From Acrasis kona (Eukaryota > Heterolobosea > Eutetramitea > Acrasida > Acrasidae), in assembly GCA_026419775.2 (NCBI GenBank), contig JAOPGA020000204.1, positions 1 to 64,000 on the forward strand: a stretch of 64,000 nucleotides of DNA. The letters run 5' to 3'. The position numbers were made by a program, and so were the translations under genes. Each line of letters opens with the position of its first letter. The stretch's first letter is position 1. The notes beneath the pieces were generated by a model that searched no databases, was not told where the DNA came from, and worked only from the letters and a program-made list of their open reading frames with translations. Shown here piece by piece: positions 1-11,307 of the stretch.

Positions 1-152
1 CGACCCAATTAATTATTGTTATTATTACAACATCTTTACTACCTCTTTTGTCATACCTTGTACAAACCTACGGTCTGTAAAGAGTAATCATGTTTTTAAC
101 AATTTTGTAAGGCAGTTGAGAGGGAAAATTATTCGTTTTCCTGTTGTTTGAT

Positions 153-2895
153 ATGAATGATAGGAAGAGGAAGTTGCTAGAGAGCACGATAAATGATGAA
201 TTCTCCTCAGAAATCGTCATTAAAACTTCTGGAATGGAATCGGTATTCAAACCAGAAGAAAAAGAAAATGTTTCATTGGTGGCTTGTGGATTTGGAGGAC
301 CAAGTAAGGTGAGGAGGATGGATAATCACCTATATAAAATTGTGCCGAACATGGACGAAATAATAGAAAAGCAAAAGAGGGAACACGAAGAAGAAATGTT
401 AAAAAGGAAAGAGGAAGGCGATGGTGAGGCTTCGGAAGAAGAGGCGGAGAAAAAAGCACCAGCGCAAAGAAAAAGAAAAGACGGGCTTGTTAGCGAAAAT
501 TTTGTCAAATATAACATGAAAAGATCATCCAGAAGAGGTGCAAAGACAAGGCGATACAAAGCAAAAGGTGGTGGCTTATCAATGAAAGAAATGCAGAGAC
601 TATCTGAGTTAAATGAGGAAGATGCTCCTAAACCACATAATGATGATGATGAAGTAGAGGAACCATATGAAGATAAAGAAGAATTGAGCGCAGATCATCA
701 TGTAATTGACTACTCACTAAAACAGTTACTTGACCCACAAGAAGGTCCGAAACTACTTCTTAAAATTGCAAACAAGCACCTGTACAATAATATTGTGTCA
801 TTCCGTGAAGGACAGTTAGAATCTATTCAAAATATTCTTCGCAATGAGTCCACTTTAGTTGTACTTCCGACTGGTCAGGGTAAATCGCTTTGTTATCAAC
901 TTCCTGCTCTAGTCTTAACTTGTAATGCAGCAATCGCAAAGCGTTCAATTGTACTTGTTGTCTCCCCACTTATATCTTTGATGAGCGATCAGCTTAATCA
1001 ATTGAGTAAGTCCATTCCAGGAGCAATGTTGAGTGCAAACCAGACACCAAAAGATAGGGAGAAGGTTATCTCTGGTGTTCGCAAGGGTCTTTACAAAATT
1101 TTATTTATATCACCAGAGAGATTGTGCAGTGATTCTTTTCTTGACAAATTATTTCCTGAGGAAGATAATTCAAATGTCGACATTGCATTCGCCTGTGTTG
1201 ACGAGGCCCATTGCGTTTCAGAGTGGAGTCATAACTTCCGACCCTCTTATTTGCATGTACGCAATGTGTTGAAGAAAAGGCTAAAAGTACAATCGATACT
1301 AGGTTTGACAGGCACTGCAACAAAGAGAGCAGAATCATCCATTGCAGATTTACTTCAGATAAAGCACATTGTTAGAGCCCCGTTAAATAGAAGCAACTTG
1401 GTCACAACCGTATCCCGTGGTGATCCAGATCCTTTTCAAGCGATATTAAATTTATTAAAAAGCGAACGATTCCAGGATTGCGAGTCAATTATCATTTACA
1501 CCTCACAAAGAAGTGATTCAGAACAGCTGTGCGCTCATTTACAGTTGCATTCGATTGAGAACGTTGGATCCTATCATGCTGGTCTGTCCCCTGCTGAAAG
1601 AAAATCTATTCAAGCCTTATTCCTGTCAAATAGACTTCGCATCATTGTAGCAACTGTTGCATTTGGTATGGGAATCAACAAACCAGATGTAAGAGCCGTC
1701 ATTCATCTTAATATACCAAGGACACCTGAGTCTTATGTACAAGAGATTGGAAGGGCTGGTCGCGATGGCCTACCTGCGCACTGTCATGTTATTCTAAGAG
1801 ACGATGATTATTTAAAGCTACACAGCCTGACAAGGAGTGATAGTGTGGACCAATTCGACGTTAAGAAATTCCTAAACATGTTATTACAGAGTAATGAAGA
1901 GTGGATCTTTAATACTTGCCAATTAGAACGTGAAATGAACATTAAAAAGGAAGTCTTGGCCACCATGCTTACCTACCTTGAACTAGTTGATCAAAATCAA
2001 GATGAACCCGTTGTGAAGCTAATTTCAACGACCGTGGCACACAAGTACACGTTATACTTCATGAAGACACATCCCAAAGAATTGTCGAAACAGGTAAGTA
2101 CCACACTAACGACTTTCTTTAACTTTTTAGCACAATGTAATCAAGGCAGTTATGGATCTTTGTGGGAACAACAAAAAAGAAAGGTATGATTTTGATGTGG
2201 CCGATGTTGTCAAGAACACTGGAAGATCCTTAGAAGCCATTGAAGGTGACATTTTAACTTTGAGGGACATGAGGGAGATTAAATACGAATCCAAAGATGA
2301 AGCCTTCCACGTCAAGATCAATAAAAAGAGAGCACAAGCCATTCTATCCGACGAACAAGATGATGACAAAAACACGTAAGAAGGCTCATTTGTCTTTTTA
2401 ACAATGTATAGGTTTGATGGAATGTGCGATGCATTATTTCGCAAAATGAAACAATTAGAAAAGACTGGTACGCTGAAGCTAGAAAGCATGTTTGACGTAT
2501 TATCGAGATGTCTAATCACTGACAAGCAATCACACCACTCAACCCAAAAGGACAAGAATGTAACTACTCTACAAAATTGTTTGGACCAATACTTTGACGA
2601 CTCCCTTCAATTAGTAGACAACACATCAAAGATCATCAAGAAGGAACCAAGCGACATGGAGAGGTCTCACATTGTAGGAGACATGGGAACTTTGATGAGG
2701 AAAAGCGGAACGAAGCTCATTCCCAACGGAAAAGTTCTTGCTAGAATACTTTATGGAATATCAACGCCGAATTACACCTCTCAGGAGTGGTACACATGTG
2801 GATGTTGGGGAAGGTACAAAAGTATTGATTTTGACTTTTTGCTGCAGCTTGCTATCAAGTTCCACATGAACTTTAAGAACAGGGAGACAGAATAA
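153..2895 (+). CDS. RECQL4: RecQ4-like DNA helicase
   Basis: ATP-dependent 3'-5' DNA helicase of the RecQ4 branch, a nuclear replication and repair factor. Three exons (153-2093, 2131-2375, 2412-2895; introns of 37 and 36 nt) give about 889 aa. After a charged N-terminal 190 residues come FREGQ (motif 0), LPTGQGKS (Walker A), SPLISLMSDQ, the DEAH box followed by WSHNFRP, TGTAT, and YVQEIGRAGRDG (motif VI). WSHNFRP, in place of the usual WGHDFRP, together with a C-terminal CWGRYKSIDF block, is typical of RecQ4 rather than BLM/WRN. I see no clear Sld2-like N-terminus. The first ATG of the frame is at 153. Confidence 0.9.
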
Positions 2896-3106
2896 AAATG
2901 TATTGATTGTAATTGAATGCATGAAAAATCTGTTTGATGTGAGTCTCTTGATGCGATTGGATTGTATATAAAAATTGTCTTTCCATTGCGATACGCTCAA
3001 ACCATAACAATAACTCTTCTAGCAGAATTTTATGGATTATTATTTGAAATTTTGGGTATTCATTTTCAAAACATAACTTAGCTTTTGGGTGTAGTGATTC
3101 AAAGGG

Positions 3107-4441
3107 TTAATAAACATTCATAAAGCTTGATAAATTGTCCTCAATGACGTAGATATGCCTTCTCAACAGCTCCAAGGTCGTTACTTCCCTTCCCATATGG
3201 TCAAAATCGACGGCGAACGAGCTTGGGTGGTCTTCGATAAGTTTTCTAACCTGTACTGCGGCATCGTTTAGGCACTTTTGAAAACTGATCTGTCTCTTCC
3301 CATTTTTGACCATCTCACGCACTTTTCCATCCAAGCCATACTTTTTACTACTGAAATCAGCGGCAATCAAATTCTTGAGGATTGAGTAGGCGATGGATGC
3401 CTTTTCAGAGTTGATGCTGATTCTGTTTTTGAGGAACGATCCGGGCGAATAGTTTTCCCTAATGACAGCGTTGGAAGTATGATACAAGTGGTCCACCATG
3501 ACAGGTTCATAACTGTACGCGGATTCAGAAGAAGCAGTGCGGACAATACCATAATTTCCAGTGTTGTCACCGAACGTGTCACTCAATCTCATGATGGAGC
3601 TAACACTCACAAGAGCGAAAAATTGAACCAAGAAGTTTGTGTCATTGAGTGCCTCTCTATAAACCGAAACAGCCTCCTCGCCCAATGACGAATCATCCAC
3701 GAAGAACGCCTTGGCGCTATTATTGAGATTTCCGTCAGACATTGTTACGTCCTTCGTGACGATGTAGTTCCCCTGCGCTTGACTTGCGGATGAGAAGTCG
3801 TTAATCAAGAAATATGTCTCTGGGCCAAATCCCAAGTGTTCCAGTACCTTGTAACCCATGAGTTCTCTGGCGTCTATCTTCTTTGTTTGCGAACTGACAC
3901 CTGTTGATCCAGTGTAGAACGTCTTCACGTAATATCTCTCTCCTGATTCAGTGGTGGCAACAAATCCGACGTTACAGCCTGCATTGGGATTGGGACGCAA
4001 GGTTACAGCCTTTCCTAAGACTTCATCGAGTCTAGTTCCAATGTTCTCAATGTGATTCCTCATTTCTTGTTCTTTATCCTGTTTTCTGGAGATGTCTATA
4101 GAAATCTGTTGACAAACAATATCAGCTTTGTCTTTTGAAGTTCCTGTGAGTCTTTGAATTTCATTGGAAACCTGGTTCAGGTATCTGAAAGGATGTTCGT
4201 TTAAGTACATCTTTGCCAAGTTCTCCAACAAAATGGTCTTAGTGCGTTGAATGAGTTTACTGTACTCTGGCAACTTTAAGTCGTTCCAGGTACTTTCTCT
4301 CTTTGGATCAATAATGTTATTCTGCAAAAACAGCTGAAATGTGTTGATCTTCAAACCGCTAGATGTTCTTGAATTCCATGCTGGAAGTAGTATATACGAA
4401 GTGTAATTGTCTGACGAGTTCTTCCATTGTTCAGGTTTGCT
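3107..4441 (-). CDS. Unknown protein, possibly kinase-like fold; 5' end unresolved
   Basis: I do not recognise a family. The frame is open from 4441 (just inside an in-frame TGA) to the stop at 3107. The first in-frame ATG is at 4208-4210, giving 367 aa, but the sequence upstream of it still looks coding (for example SYILLPAW), so either a short 5' exon is spliced on or the ATG at 4210 is real. The middle part has GERYYVKTFYTG, ARELMGYKVLEHLGFGP and, further on, DNTGNYGIV...VMVDHL, an order that recalls the beta-strand Lys, helix and DN...D elements of lipid-kinase or HipA-like folds. That is inference. It is transcribed away from the acyl-CoA dehydrogenase, with under 100 bp between them. 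Confidence 0.6.
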   Translation of the reverse strand, partial: SKPEQWKNSSDNYTSYILLPAWNSRTSSGLKINTFQLFLQNNIIDPKRESTWNDLKLPEYSKLIQRTKTILLENLAKMYLNEHPFRYLNQVSNEIQRLTGTSKDKADIVCQQISIDISRKQDKEQEMRNHIENIGTRLDEVLGKAVTLRPNPNAGCNVGFVATTESGERYYVKTFYTGSTGVSSQTKKIDARELMGYKVLEHLGFGPETYFLINDFSSASQAQGNYIVTKDVTMSDGNLNNSAKAFFVDDSSLGEEAVSVYREALNDTNFLVQFFALVSVSSIMRLSDTFGDNTGNYGIVRTASSESAYSYEPVMVDHLYHTSNAVIRENYSPGSFLKNRISINSEKASIAYSILKNLIAADFSSKKYGLDGKVREMVKNGKRQISFQKCLNDAAVQVRKLIEDHPSSFAVDFDHMGREVTTLELLRRHIYVIEDNLSSFMNVY

Positions 4442-4527
4442 TCAAATTTCTTATTGATTGTAACTACATATCTTGTTGATGTCTAGATCAAGGTAAAAAC
4501 CAGGTTGATAGAGACAATCAAAAAAAC

Positions 4528-5828
4528 ATGAGCAAGAACCCATCTGTACACGAAAAGTTCGGTGAACAAATTCCTTTCTGCGAACCATACTGGTATCAAG
4601 GTGGCGCTTCTCCTTACTATCATGAGGGCCACAAAAAATTCCGTGCCACCCTCCGCAAGTTTGTAGAGGAAGAATTAAGACCTAATGTTGACAAATGGAT
4701 CAAAGAGGGATATCCCAAAAACCTACACGAACGTGCTGCTGAACTAGGAATCAATGGAGTAATGTACCCAAAGAAGTATGGTGGCCATCAACCCGATGAT
4801 TACGATCCATTCTATGAAATTATTCTTTACGACGAACTTGGTCGTATTGGTGGTGGATTTGTGATGGGACAAATTTTCATCAACGGCATCGGATTGCCAC
4901 CTGTGGTTAATGCTGGAAGTGAAGCAATGAAAAAGAAGGTATTACCCGACGTGTTGGGAGGCAGGAAAGCTTGTGCTTTAGCCATCACAGAGCCAACAGG
5001 TAAATTGATTATATTATATCGGGCGCTAACAACAAACCAGCCGGCTCCGACGTGGCAAACATTCGTGCCACAGCCGTGCGCCAGGGTGACCATTATGTTG
5101 TGAATGGAATCAAGAAGTGGATTACTGGTGGTGCCATGTCAGACTACTTGACCACAGCAGTACGCACAGGAGGACCTGGTCTTGGTGGAATCAGTTTACT
5201 CTTGATTGAAACAAACCTACCAGGTGTCAACATTAGAAAGATGCCAACCGCCTTTGACACTGCACACAACACAACATTCATCACGTTAGAGGATGTCAAG
5301 GTACCAGTAGAGAACTTGATTGGAGAGGAGAACAAAGGCTTCAAACTAATCATGAGCAACTTTAATCATGAAAGGTTCATGTTTGCAGCAGAGGCCATCA
5401 GAAAGGCTAGATTGTGCTACGAAGAAGCAATCAAGTATGCTTTGCAGAGAAGAACATTTGGAAAGAAACTTGTTGAACATCAAATCATTCGCATCAAACT
5501 AGCAGAGATGGCAAGACAGATTGAGTCGCTACAGGACAACCTTGAAAGAATTGCATTCCAGTTCAAACACGCTCCTTGGGATCAAAAAGAGTTTGGCGCT
5601 CAATGTGCGTTGCTAAAAGTAAATTCATCACGTATCCTTGAATTCTGTGCAAGAGAGGCCGCTCAAATCTTTGGTGGTAATTCAATTGTCAAGGAAGGAA
5701 AAGGAAAGATTGTGGAACGTATTTACAGAGAAGTACGTTACTATGCAATTCCTGGTGGTAGCGAAGAAATTCTTTTGGACTTGGCCATCCGTCAAGCTGC
5801 TTCGGTTGGTTTGGGATCCAAATTGTGA
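4528..5828 (+). CDS. Acyl-CoA dehydrogenase
   Basis: FAD-dependent alpha,beta-dehydrogenation of acyl-CoA thioesters in fatty-acid or branched-chain oxidation. Two exons (4528-4999, 5041-5828; intron 41 nt) give 419 aa, the usual family length. The splice restores ITEPTAGSDVANIRAT, the acyl-CoA dehydrogenase signature. The C-terminal domain has YALQRRTFGK, and PGGSEEI replaces the medium-chain YEG(T)xxI motif. The likely catalytic Glu is therefore in CYEEAIKY ahead of QRRTFG, as in long-chain and isovaleryl-CoA dehydrogenases (family knowledge; placement inferred). No obvious mitochondrial presequence is present, so mitochondrial or peroxisomal location is open. Exact substrate cannot be read from sequence. 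Confidence 0.93.
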
Positions 5829-5907
5829 TATAAGTGTGTGCTATTTGTTGGATTAAAATATTTTTCATCAAATTGACTTGTTTGTGTTGGTCTTTTACAA
5901 AAATTGA

Positions 5908-7596
5908 ATGAAGAAGGAACGCAGCATCGATCTTTCCAGCATCATCCATCTTATTGTACTTTGTTAGTCCAATCCTTCAAATTATCTCATTTTCATTAGA
6001 TACCGTTCAAGGGATACCCACAGGCTTAGCATTTGGTTCTATTCCATTTATAATTCAAAAGAATGCAAGTTACACAGATATTGGAGTGTTTTCTTTGGCA
6101 GCTTATGTATGTCTATTGTCAATTAATAGGCGTGACTCACAACAGTAGCCCTATACATTTAAATTATTGTGGTCACCTATAGTGGACTCCATACATTTTA
6201 AAAGTATGTCGGTACAATTTCCAGTAGTAACACGCAAAAGAGTTTGGACTTCGAAAATCATGGATAGTCCCGATGCAGCTGTGTGCAGGTAATTCACTCG
6301 CTACACCATTTAACCTATGAAAGGGCTTTTGTTTCTTTACATGTCTACTTTTGCAGAAGAATTGACCAACGGATCCCACGCCAACATCAAGAAGATTACA
6401 ATCCTCTTCTTTCTTTTGATATTATTCATGGCAACGCAAGATATTGCTGTTGATGGGTGGGCGCTCACAATGCTAAAAAAAACAAATGTAACATATGCGT
6501 CCACGTGTCAAACCATAGGACTTAACATTGGCTACTTTTCTAGTTATACTATTTTTCTAGCTCTCAACTCTCCTGAATTTTGTAACTCTTACATACGAAG
6601 CGTTCCCAGTGACTCTGGATTGATATCCCTGAGCGGTTATCTTCGATTCTGGGGAATTTTTTACGTGCTACTTACTCTATATGTTGCATTGTTCAAGGAC
6701 GAAGAGCAGGTTCGTGAAGATCATGCTGGAATCATAACTGCCTACAAAAGAATGGTCTCCATACTATCGCTACCTAGTTCGTCATGATCTTTTTTAATTT
6801 TTATAATCGAAAAATAGACGTGAAACTGTATGCAATTTTATTGCTTACTTGTAGATTAGGTTTTATTGTTTCCGACGCTGTGATGCCCTTGAAATTAGTC
6901 GAAAAGGGATTTAAAAAAGACAACCTGGCACTCATGGTTACTATTGCTTTTCCTTTTGAATTCTTGTTTGCTGTGCTTGCAGGTAAAATTGCATCCAAAT
7001 CAAATAGGATTCTTGATCCAGTAAGCTCTCACTTGTTTTATGTGAGCGTATTATTAACCTGCATGTAGTGGCGCTATGGTTTTTTGGCTCGATTGTTAAT
7101 TTCTGTGGCTGGCGTTTTTTTGGTGTACAGCATGCCAAGAGATCACACTCTTATCCAACCGCTTTATTATTTAAGTGCGATGATTGTGTTCTTGTTGTAT
7201 TCTTTGTGTAGTAATTTTATGTTTGTGACTCAAGGAGCCTTCTTTGCAAAAATTAGCGACGAGAGGATGGGTGGAACATATATTACTCTTTTAAATACTC
7301 TATCAAACTTTGGTGCCACGTACCCAAAGTTTTTTGTTTTTTACTTTGTTGAGTATTTTACGACTAGGACATGCTTAAAAGATGTTAATGCTCTTGTGGA
7401 GAGTACTTGTGGTGCGGATACTTGTTTAGTGGGTGAGAAGTGTAGCATACTTTATGATGGTTACTATTATGTATCCATGTTTTGTATTGTGCTGGGTGTT
7501 GCTTTATATGTGATGTATACACCGATTTTGAACCGTATACAAAGTGTACCAAGTGAGTCATGGACGATTAAGGAAGAAATGCATCACGATCCGTGA
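5908..7596 (+). CDS. SLC33A1: Acetyl-CoA transporter, SLC33A1 type
   Basis: Multi-pass transporter that in animals brings acetyl-CoA into the ER/Golgi lumen for acetylation of lipids and proteins. Seven exons can be placed: 5908-5962, 6000-6106, 6149-6203, 6241-6288, 6324-6776, 6818-7020 and 7069-7596, with introns of 35 to 48 nt. Splicing gives 482 aa. Diagnostic blocks are TVQGIPTGLAFGSIP, KLLWSPIVDS, LRKSWIVPMQL, ATQDIAVDGWALTML and YASTCQTIG, all close to the animal proteins. Two of the exons are only 48 to 55 nt long. The 6777 donor (GTTCGT) is weak, but the frame requires it. The stop is 79 bp ahead of the next gene's chosen start. Confidence 0.9.
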
Positions 7597-7675
7597 TATA
7601 TGTCTAATAAAATTTATCCTACCAACTTTAATGTTTGTTTCAATGCTTCAGAAATCATGGGAATTGTATTTTGTA

Positions 7676-8623
7676 ATGAATGGTGGTATTGTCAAATTGA
7701 ATGTTGGCGGCACCATATTCACAACATTGAAGAGTGTTGTCCAAGGAGATGATTCCGTTTGTTTGTTTTCCATGATGAAAAAGCACAATAATCAAGCAAC
7801 AAGAGATGATGATGGAAATGTGTTTATTGATAGAGATCCGACCCATTTTAGATACATTTTAAATTATTTAAGGGGAAGCTACCTGAACAGGCACAACGAT
7901 ATGTTTGGAATAGGACTACCGTACAGTAATCCTGACGTCATGATGACGATACTTCATGAATCAGATTTTTATGGAACAACTAAACTAAGCAAACACATCG
8001 AACACCACTTACAGTTCCTCTTGAAGAAGTCTTGGTCTGTACAAGATTTACACAAGGACCTGCGAATTAACGACGAGTTGGTGACGTCTAAAATCCCAAG
8101 CGAACAGGATTACTTCTCCATGCAGGGAAAAAATAATTTCTGCACTGTAAAGTGTAATATTCCAACTTGCTCTAGCGAGTCTGTTCTCTTGACAAACAAA
8201 TCATCCAAATTCTTCAATTATTTTGAAGTTACTTTGGATGTAGATTCTGTACAAAACATCCACCTAGGATTTATAGATGATTCACATACCTTGTCAGAAC
8301 ATCATTGTGTGGGAATCAGTCCAAACACAGTTGGGCTGGTATGCTCTCATTCTGAAGTCTTGTATTGTGACACAAGGGTTGATTTGGAAGCACGAACAGA
8401 AGTGCGGCTAAAAGGCGGGGACAGAGTTGGTATGTGGTGGGATTGTGTGTCCAAATCTTTATCCCTGTACCAGAATGGTTCATTTGGCCTAAAAATTCAA
8501 AACGTTAACATTGTGGATTGGTTTTTTGCCGTGAGCATAAGCAACGACGAACATAGGATTTATATTGTCCCTGATGCCATCCATCCGGACATTAATAGCG
8601 TATACGAAAACGTAAAAATGTAA
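7676..8623 (+). CDS. BTB(T1/KCTD)-SPRY domain protein
   Basis: An intronless gene of 315 aa. Residues 1-95 form a potassium-channel-tetramerisation-type BTB domain (IVKLNVGGTIFTT near the start, then FIDRDPTHFRYILNYLR), the fold used by KCTD adaptors of Cullin-3 ubiquitin ligases. Residues 180-300 read as a SPRY/B30.2 domain (YFEVTLDV, HLGFIDD, GDRVGMWWD, SLYQNGSFG). A likely role is a substrate adaptor: SPRY binds a target and BTB oligomerises or recruits Cul3 (inference). The ATG at 7676 puts VKLNVGG at the usual place. An in-frame ATG at 7631 would add 15 residues. An AATAAA follows the stop at about 8637. Confidence 0.82.
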   Translation: MNGGIVKLNVGGTIFTTLKSVVQGDDSVCLFSMMKKHNNQATRDDDGNVFIDRDPTHFRYILNYLRGSYLNRHNDMFGIGLPYSNPDVMMTILHESDFYGTTKLSKHIEHHLQFLLKKSWSVQDLHKDLRINDELVTSKIPSEQDYFSMQGKNNFCTVKCNIPTCSSESVLLTNKSSKFFNYFEVTLDVDSVQNIHLGFIDDSHTLSEHHCVGISPNTVGLVCSHSEVLYCDTRVDLEARTEVRLKGGDRVGMWWDCVSKSLSLYQNGSFGLKIQNVNIVDWFFAVSISNDEHRIYIVPDAIHPDINSVYENVKM

Positions 8624-9185
8624 AAACATCATGATAAATAAAATGTATGTATTATTTATTAACGTTTAGGCTTGAGCTTAACTTATATGACAGCATGGTA
8701 TATTCACAAGGGTAAAATGAATCCCTCCGCCGGCGTTTGTTTTGTAGGTCATTCGAAGTCGATGGGACACATCCTGATACGATTATTTGTGGTACGGTTA
8801 GTGTGTTCTCACATACGAATGTCATTTTATTTTTTGATTGATAGATAATAATAATATATCTTCTTTTTGTTGGCTTCAAACTCCGACGGAGCGAAAGTTT
8901 TTACAATCAAATTCCTTTTGACTGGACTTTTGTCAACATCAAGGATTTTGACTTGACAACAGAAAATAGAAATATTTTCGAACGGTACGACAAGTAAATG
9001 AAATCATAGAGTAGAGCAGGATAAGAGATTCAAAAGAATAATACTTATATGGCCGAAAAGTTTTGTCAAATACACCATATCCTCAAGGATTTACCTTGAA
9101 ATCAAGCTTGATTTCAATCTTCAAATTGACGTCCTCTATCTAAATCAACCCATTCACATCGTTATCATCTGCAAACAATTCGAAA
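8624..9185. other. Intergenic stretch, no supported gene
   Basis: AT-rich DNA. A minus-strand frame at 8652-8879 (75 aa, no recognisable domain) is the only open frame of note and I do not support it as a gene. It should hold the poly(A) region of the BTB-SPRY gene and the promoter of the small gene that starts at 9186. Confidence 0.5.
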
Positions 9186-9597
9186 ATGATCAAGTATTGG
9201 AAGACTAATAGCAAAAATAAGAGATCTGAGAAGGACGAGATCACATCCGAAGTTTATGGGGTTGGAAGAAAGACAGTAACAGATGTAAAAATAGAGTACA
9301 AAAAGGCTTTCATCAAAGGGACTTTTTACACCACCGCGGCTTCCAACTCAAAGAACAAATACAACAGTCACACAGTTCTGGCAGACACTTCTAGAGGTAG
9401 ACAATTTGTAGAAATACAGAGTTTGTTCAGAAACAATGGCGCCAAAGAACTCACAGCGTCAGTAAGTTTCTTCATTGAATCAATCAATAATTGAATGCAT
9501 TCCTCATACCGTAGTTAAGCTGTGTATTGCGGTGAACTCGGGAAATGAAGTCATTGCCATACCTCTCATTGGCCCAAACAATGACATGACAATGTAG
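9186..9597 (+). CDS. Small protein of unknown function, two exons
   Basis: Not recognised. Exon 1 (9186-9461) and exon 2 (9520-9597) flank a 58-nt GTAAGT...AAG intron. Splicing continues the frame as KELTAS-LCIAVNSGNEVIAIPL and gives 117 aa ending at TAG. The N-terminal 35 residues are rich in Lys, Asn and Ser. The rest alternates hydrophobic and polar residues as in a small beta domain. There is no signal peptide or membrane segment. The acceptor at 9519 was chosen because the nearer AG at 9514 leads to an early stop. Confidence 0.5.
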
Positions 9598-10300
9598 TTA
9601 TTTTTATGAGTGACGGTAGGTAACATGTTTTTAAAATTGAATAACATTAGTCAGAAATCAACGAACTTTGCATATAACAGAAATAGGCAGCCATACAGTT
9701 TTCAAGACGTGTAGGATGAACAACTTTGAGAGGTGTGCACATGTCTCATTCGTGTCTAAACAAATCAAGATGCACTCATGACCAATGACACCAGATGCTC
9801 ATTTAATGAATGGAATTACAGTATGAGGCCGTTGTTTGGGTAGATAATACAATGGAATCAATAAACATTCGTTAGAAAATACTACTTTTATTAACATCAC
9901 GAACTACTATTCGTAATACCTGCTAACACTTAAAAGCGTCTCTANTTGAACTACTTTTTCTAACGAGCCGTTCTACTTTCGTTACTACTTTCACCCATGG
10001 TGTTGTACAACTTTAAAACGATCGGACACAACCAATCCGCAATTACTAAAAAATGTACGTAAAAAAAGAATTGCACAAAAAAAGAACATCGTATTTTGAT
10101 ACTTTTTGGCCTGAATTCTGGTACTTNCCCACCACTTTCTAGCCTTGATTTTGCCATTTCGTACAAGAAAAAGAACTACTTTTGAAATCACGGGATGTGA
10201 TCTTCGTCAACCCAATACTGTATCTACAGTACAAATCTGTAGTAGTAATTTAAAATTTCCTTTTTAATACACTATCTCAATATCTACAGAAAATAAATAA
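9598..10300. other. Intergenic stretch with ambiguous bases and a recurring short motif
   Basis: No gene seen. Two single unresolved bases lie at about 9945 and 10127. The motif GAACTACT/ACTACTTT recurs at least five times between about 9878 and 10185. It may be a decayed repeat, and the unresolved bases may mark heterozygosity or a collapsed repeat. Confidence 0.4.
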
Positions 10301-11054
10301 ATGAATATTTTACTGTCCTTGTGTCTGATTGGCATGCTGCACGCCTATGTTGTATGCCAAGCATTCACAGACAGTGAAATAAAGACTATTGTAGACAGTC
10401 ACAACTACTTCAGAAAAATTGTCTCTCCGCCAGCAAGCAACATGATGTCCATGTTTTGGGATACCACAGTCGCTTCGTTTGCACAGGACTATGCGAATAA
10501 ATGTCAAGGAGATGGCATGCTATCCCACAACCCTAGCAGACAAATCAATGGACAATACGCAGGGGAGAACATTTTTGCTTCTACAGCAGCCATCACCGAC
10601 TTGAACGTACCTCAAAAATCATGGAACAGCGAAGTACAATTCTATAACTACACATCGTAAGATAAACTAATTTACTAAACTTTACTAATCATCAGAAATA
10701 CATGCAAATCAGGAGAAGTTTGCGGACACTACACCCAACTAGTATGGGCCAACAGTTATAGACTAGGATGTGCCAGAGTTCAATGTTCCTCGATGAAATT
10801 TAAGTTCAACTTTTTGTGTAATTACGTGGTTGGTAAGTTGAAATGGCATTCACACTTTAATTTTATGAAAAGGTGGTAATTGGGTAGGCGAGAAGCCTTA
10901 TATCGCAGCCAACGCAACAGTAAACGGAACCTCTGCATTCTCTTTATACTCAGGAGCTGGCACGCCACTACCTGTAACAAGCTCATCCTCTGTAACAAAG
11001 TCATCAGCGATGACCCTCCTTGCAGTTGCACTTGCCGCAATTTTGCTTTTGTAG
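10301..11054 (+). CDS. Secreted CAP/SCP-domain protein, probable GPI anchor
   Basis: Extracellular cysteine-rich secretory / antigen 5 / PR-1 family protein. Three exons (10301-10656, 10696-10832, 10873-11054; introns 39 and 40 nt) give 224 aa. A signal peptide ([13 protein letters not shown]..) precedes the CAP core: [16 protein letters not shown], the signature GHYTQLVW across exon 2, and CNYVVGGNW. Ser/Thr-rich sequence then leads to a hydrophobic tail ([14 protein letters not shown]) ending at the stop, the pattern of a GPI-attachment signal. CAP proteins bind sterols, lipids or metals in various organisms. The ligand here is unknown. Confidence 0.88.
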
Positions 11055-11307
11055 ATGTGTATTCAAATAAACATGCTGTATTTAAATCACTCACCTGCAA
11101 TTCCCAAATTTAACATTCTTGATTCCAACTACATTTGAATTTGGAACATTCAAAAAACGCAACGCCGACGAAAAAGTATATTATCTGACATTTGGGTGTT
11201 CATATTCCACCAAAACAATTCTAAAGTTTAATAACTTGCATTTTTCATACTCATTTCGTGTAATTACATTCTATTCATTCTATATTTATATTAATAATAC
11301 AATAAAA

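Noticed and set aside
4827-5093. Minus-strand 88-aa frame
   Set aside because: Antisense to conserved acyl-CoA dehydrogenase exons and crosses the intron.
5638-5949. Small frames on both strands at the dehydrogenase end
   Set aside because: Lie within or antisense to the conserved C-terminus of the dehydrogenase.
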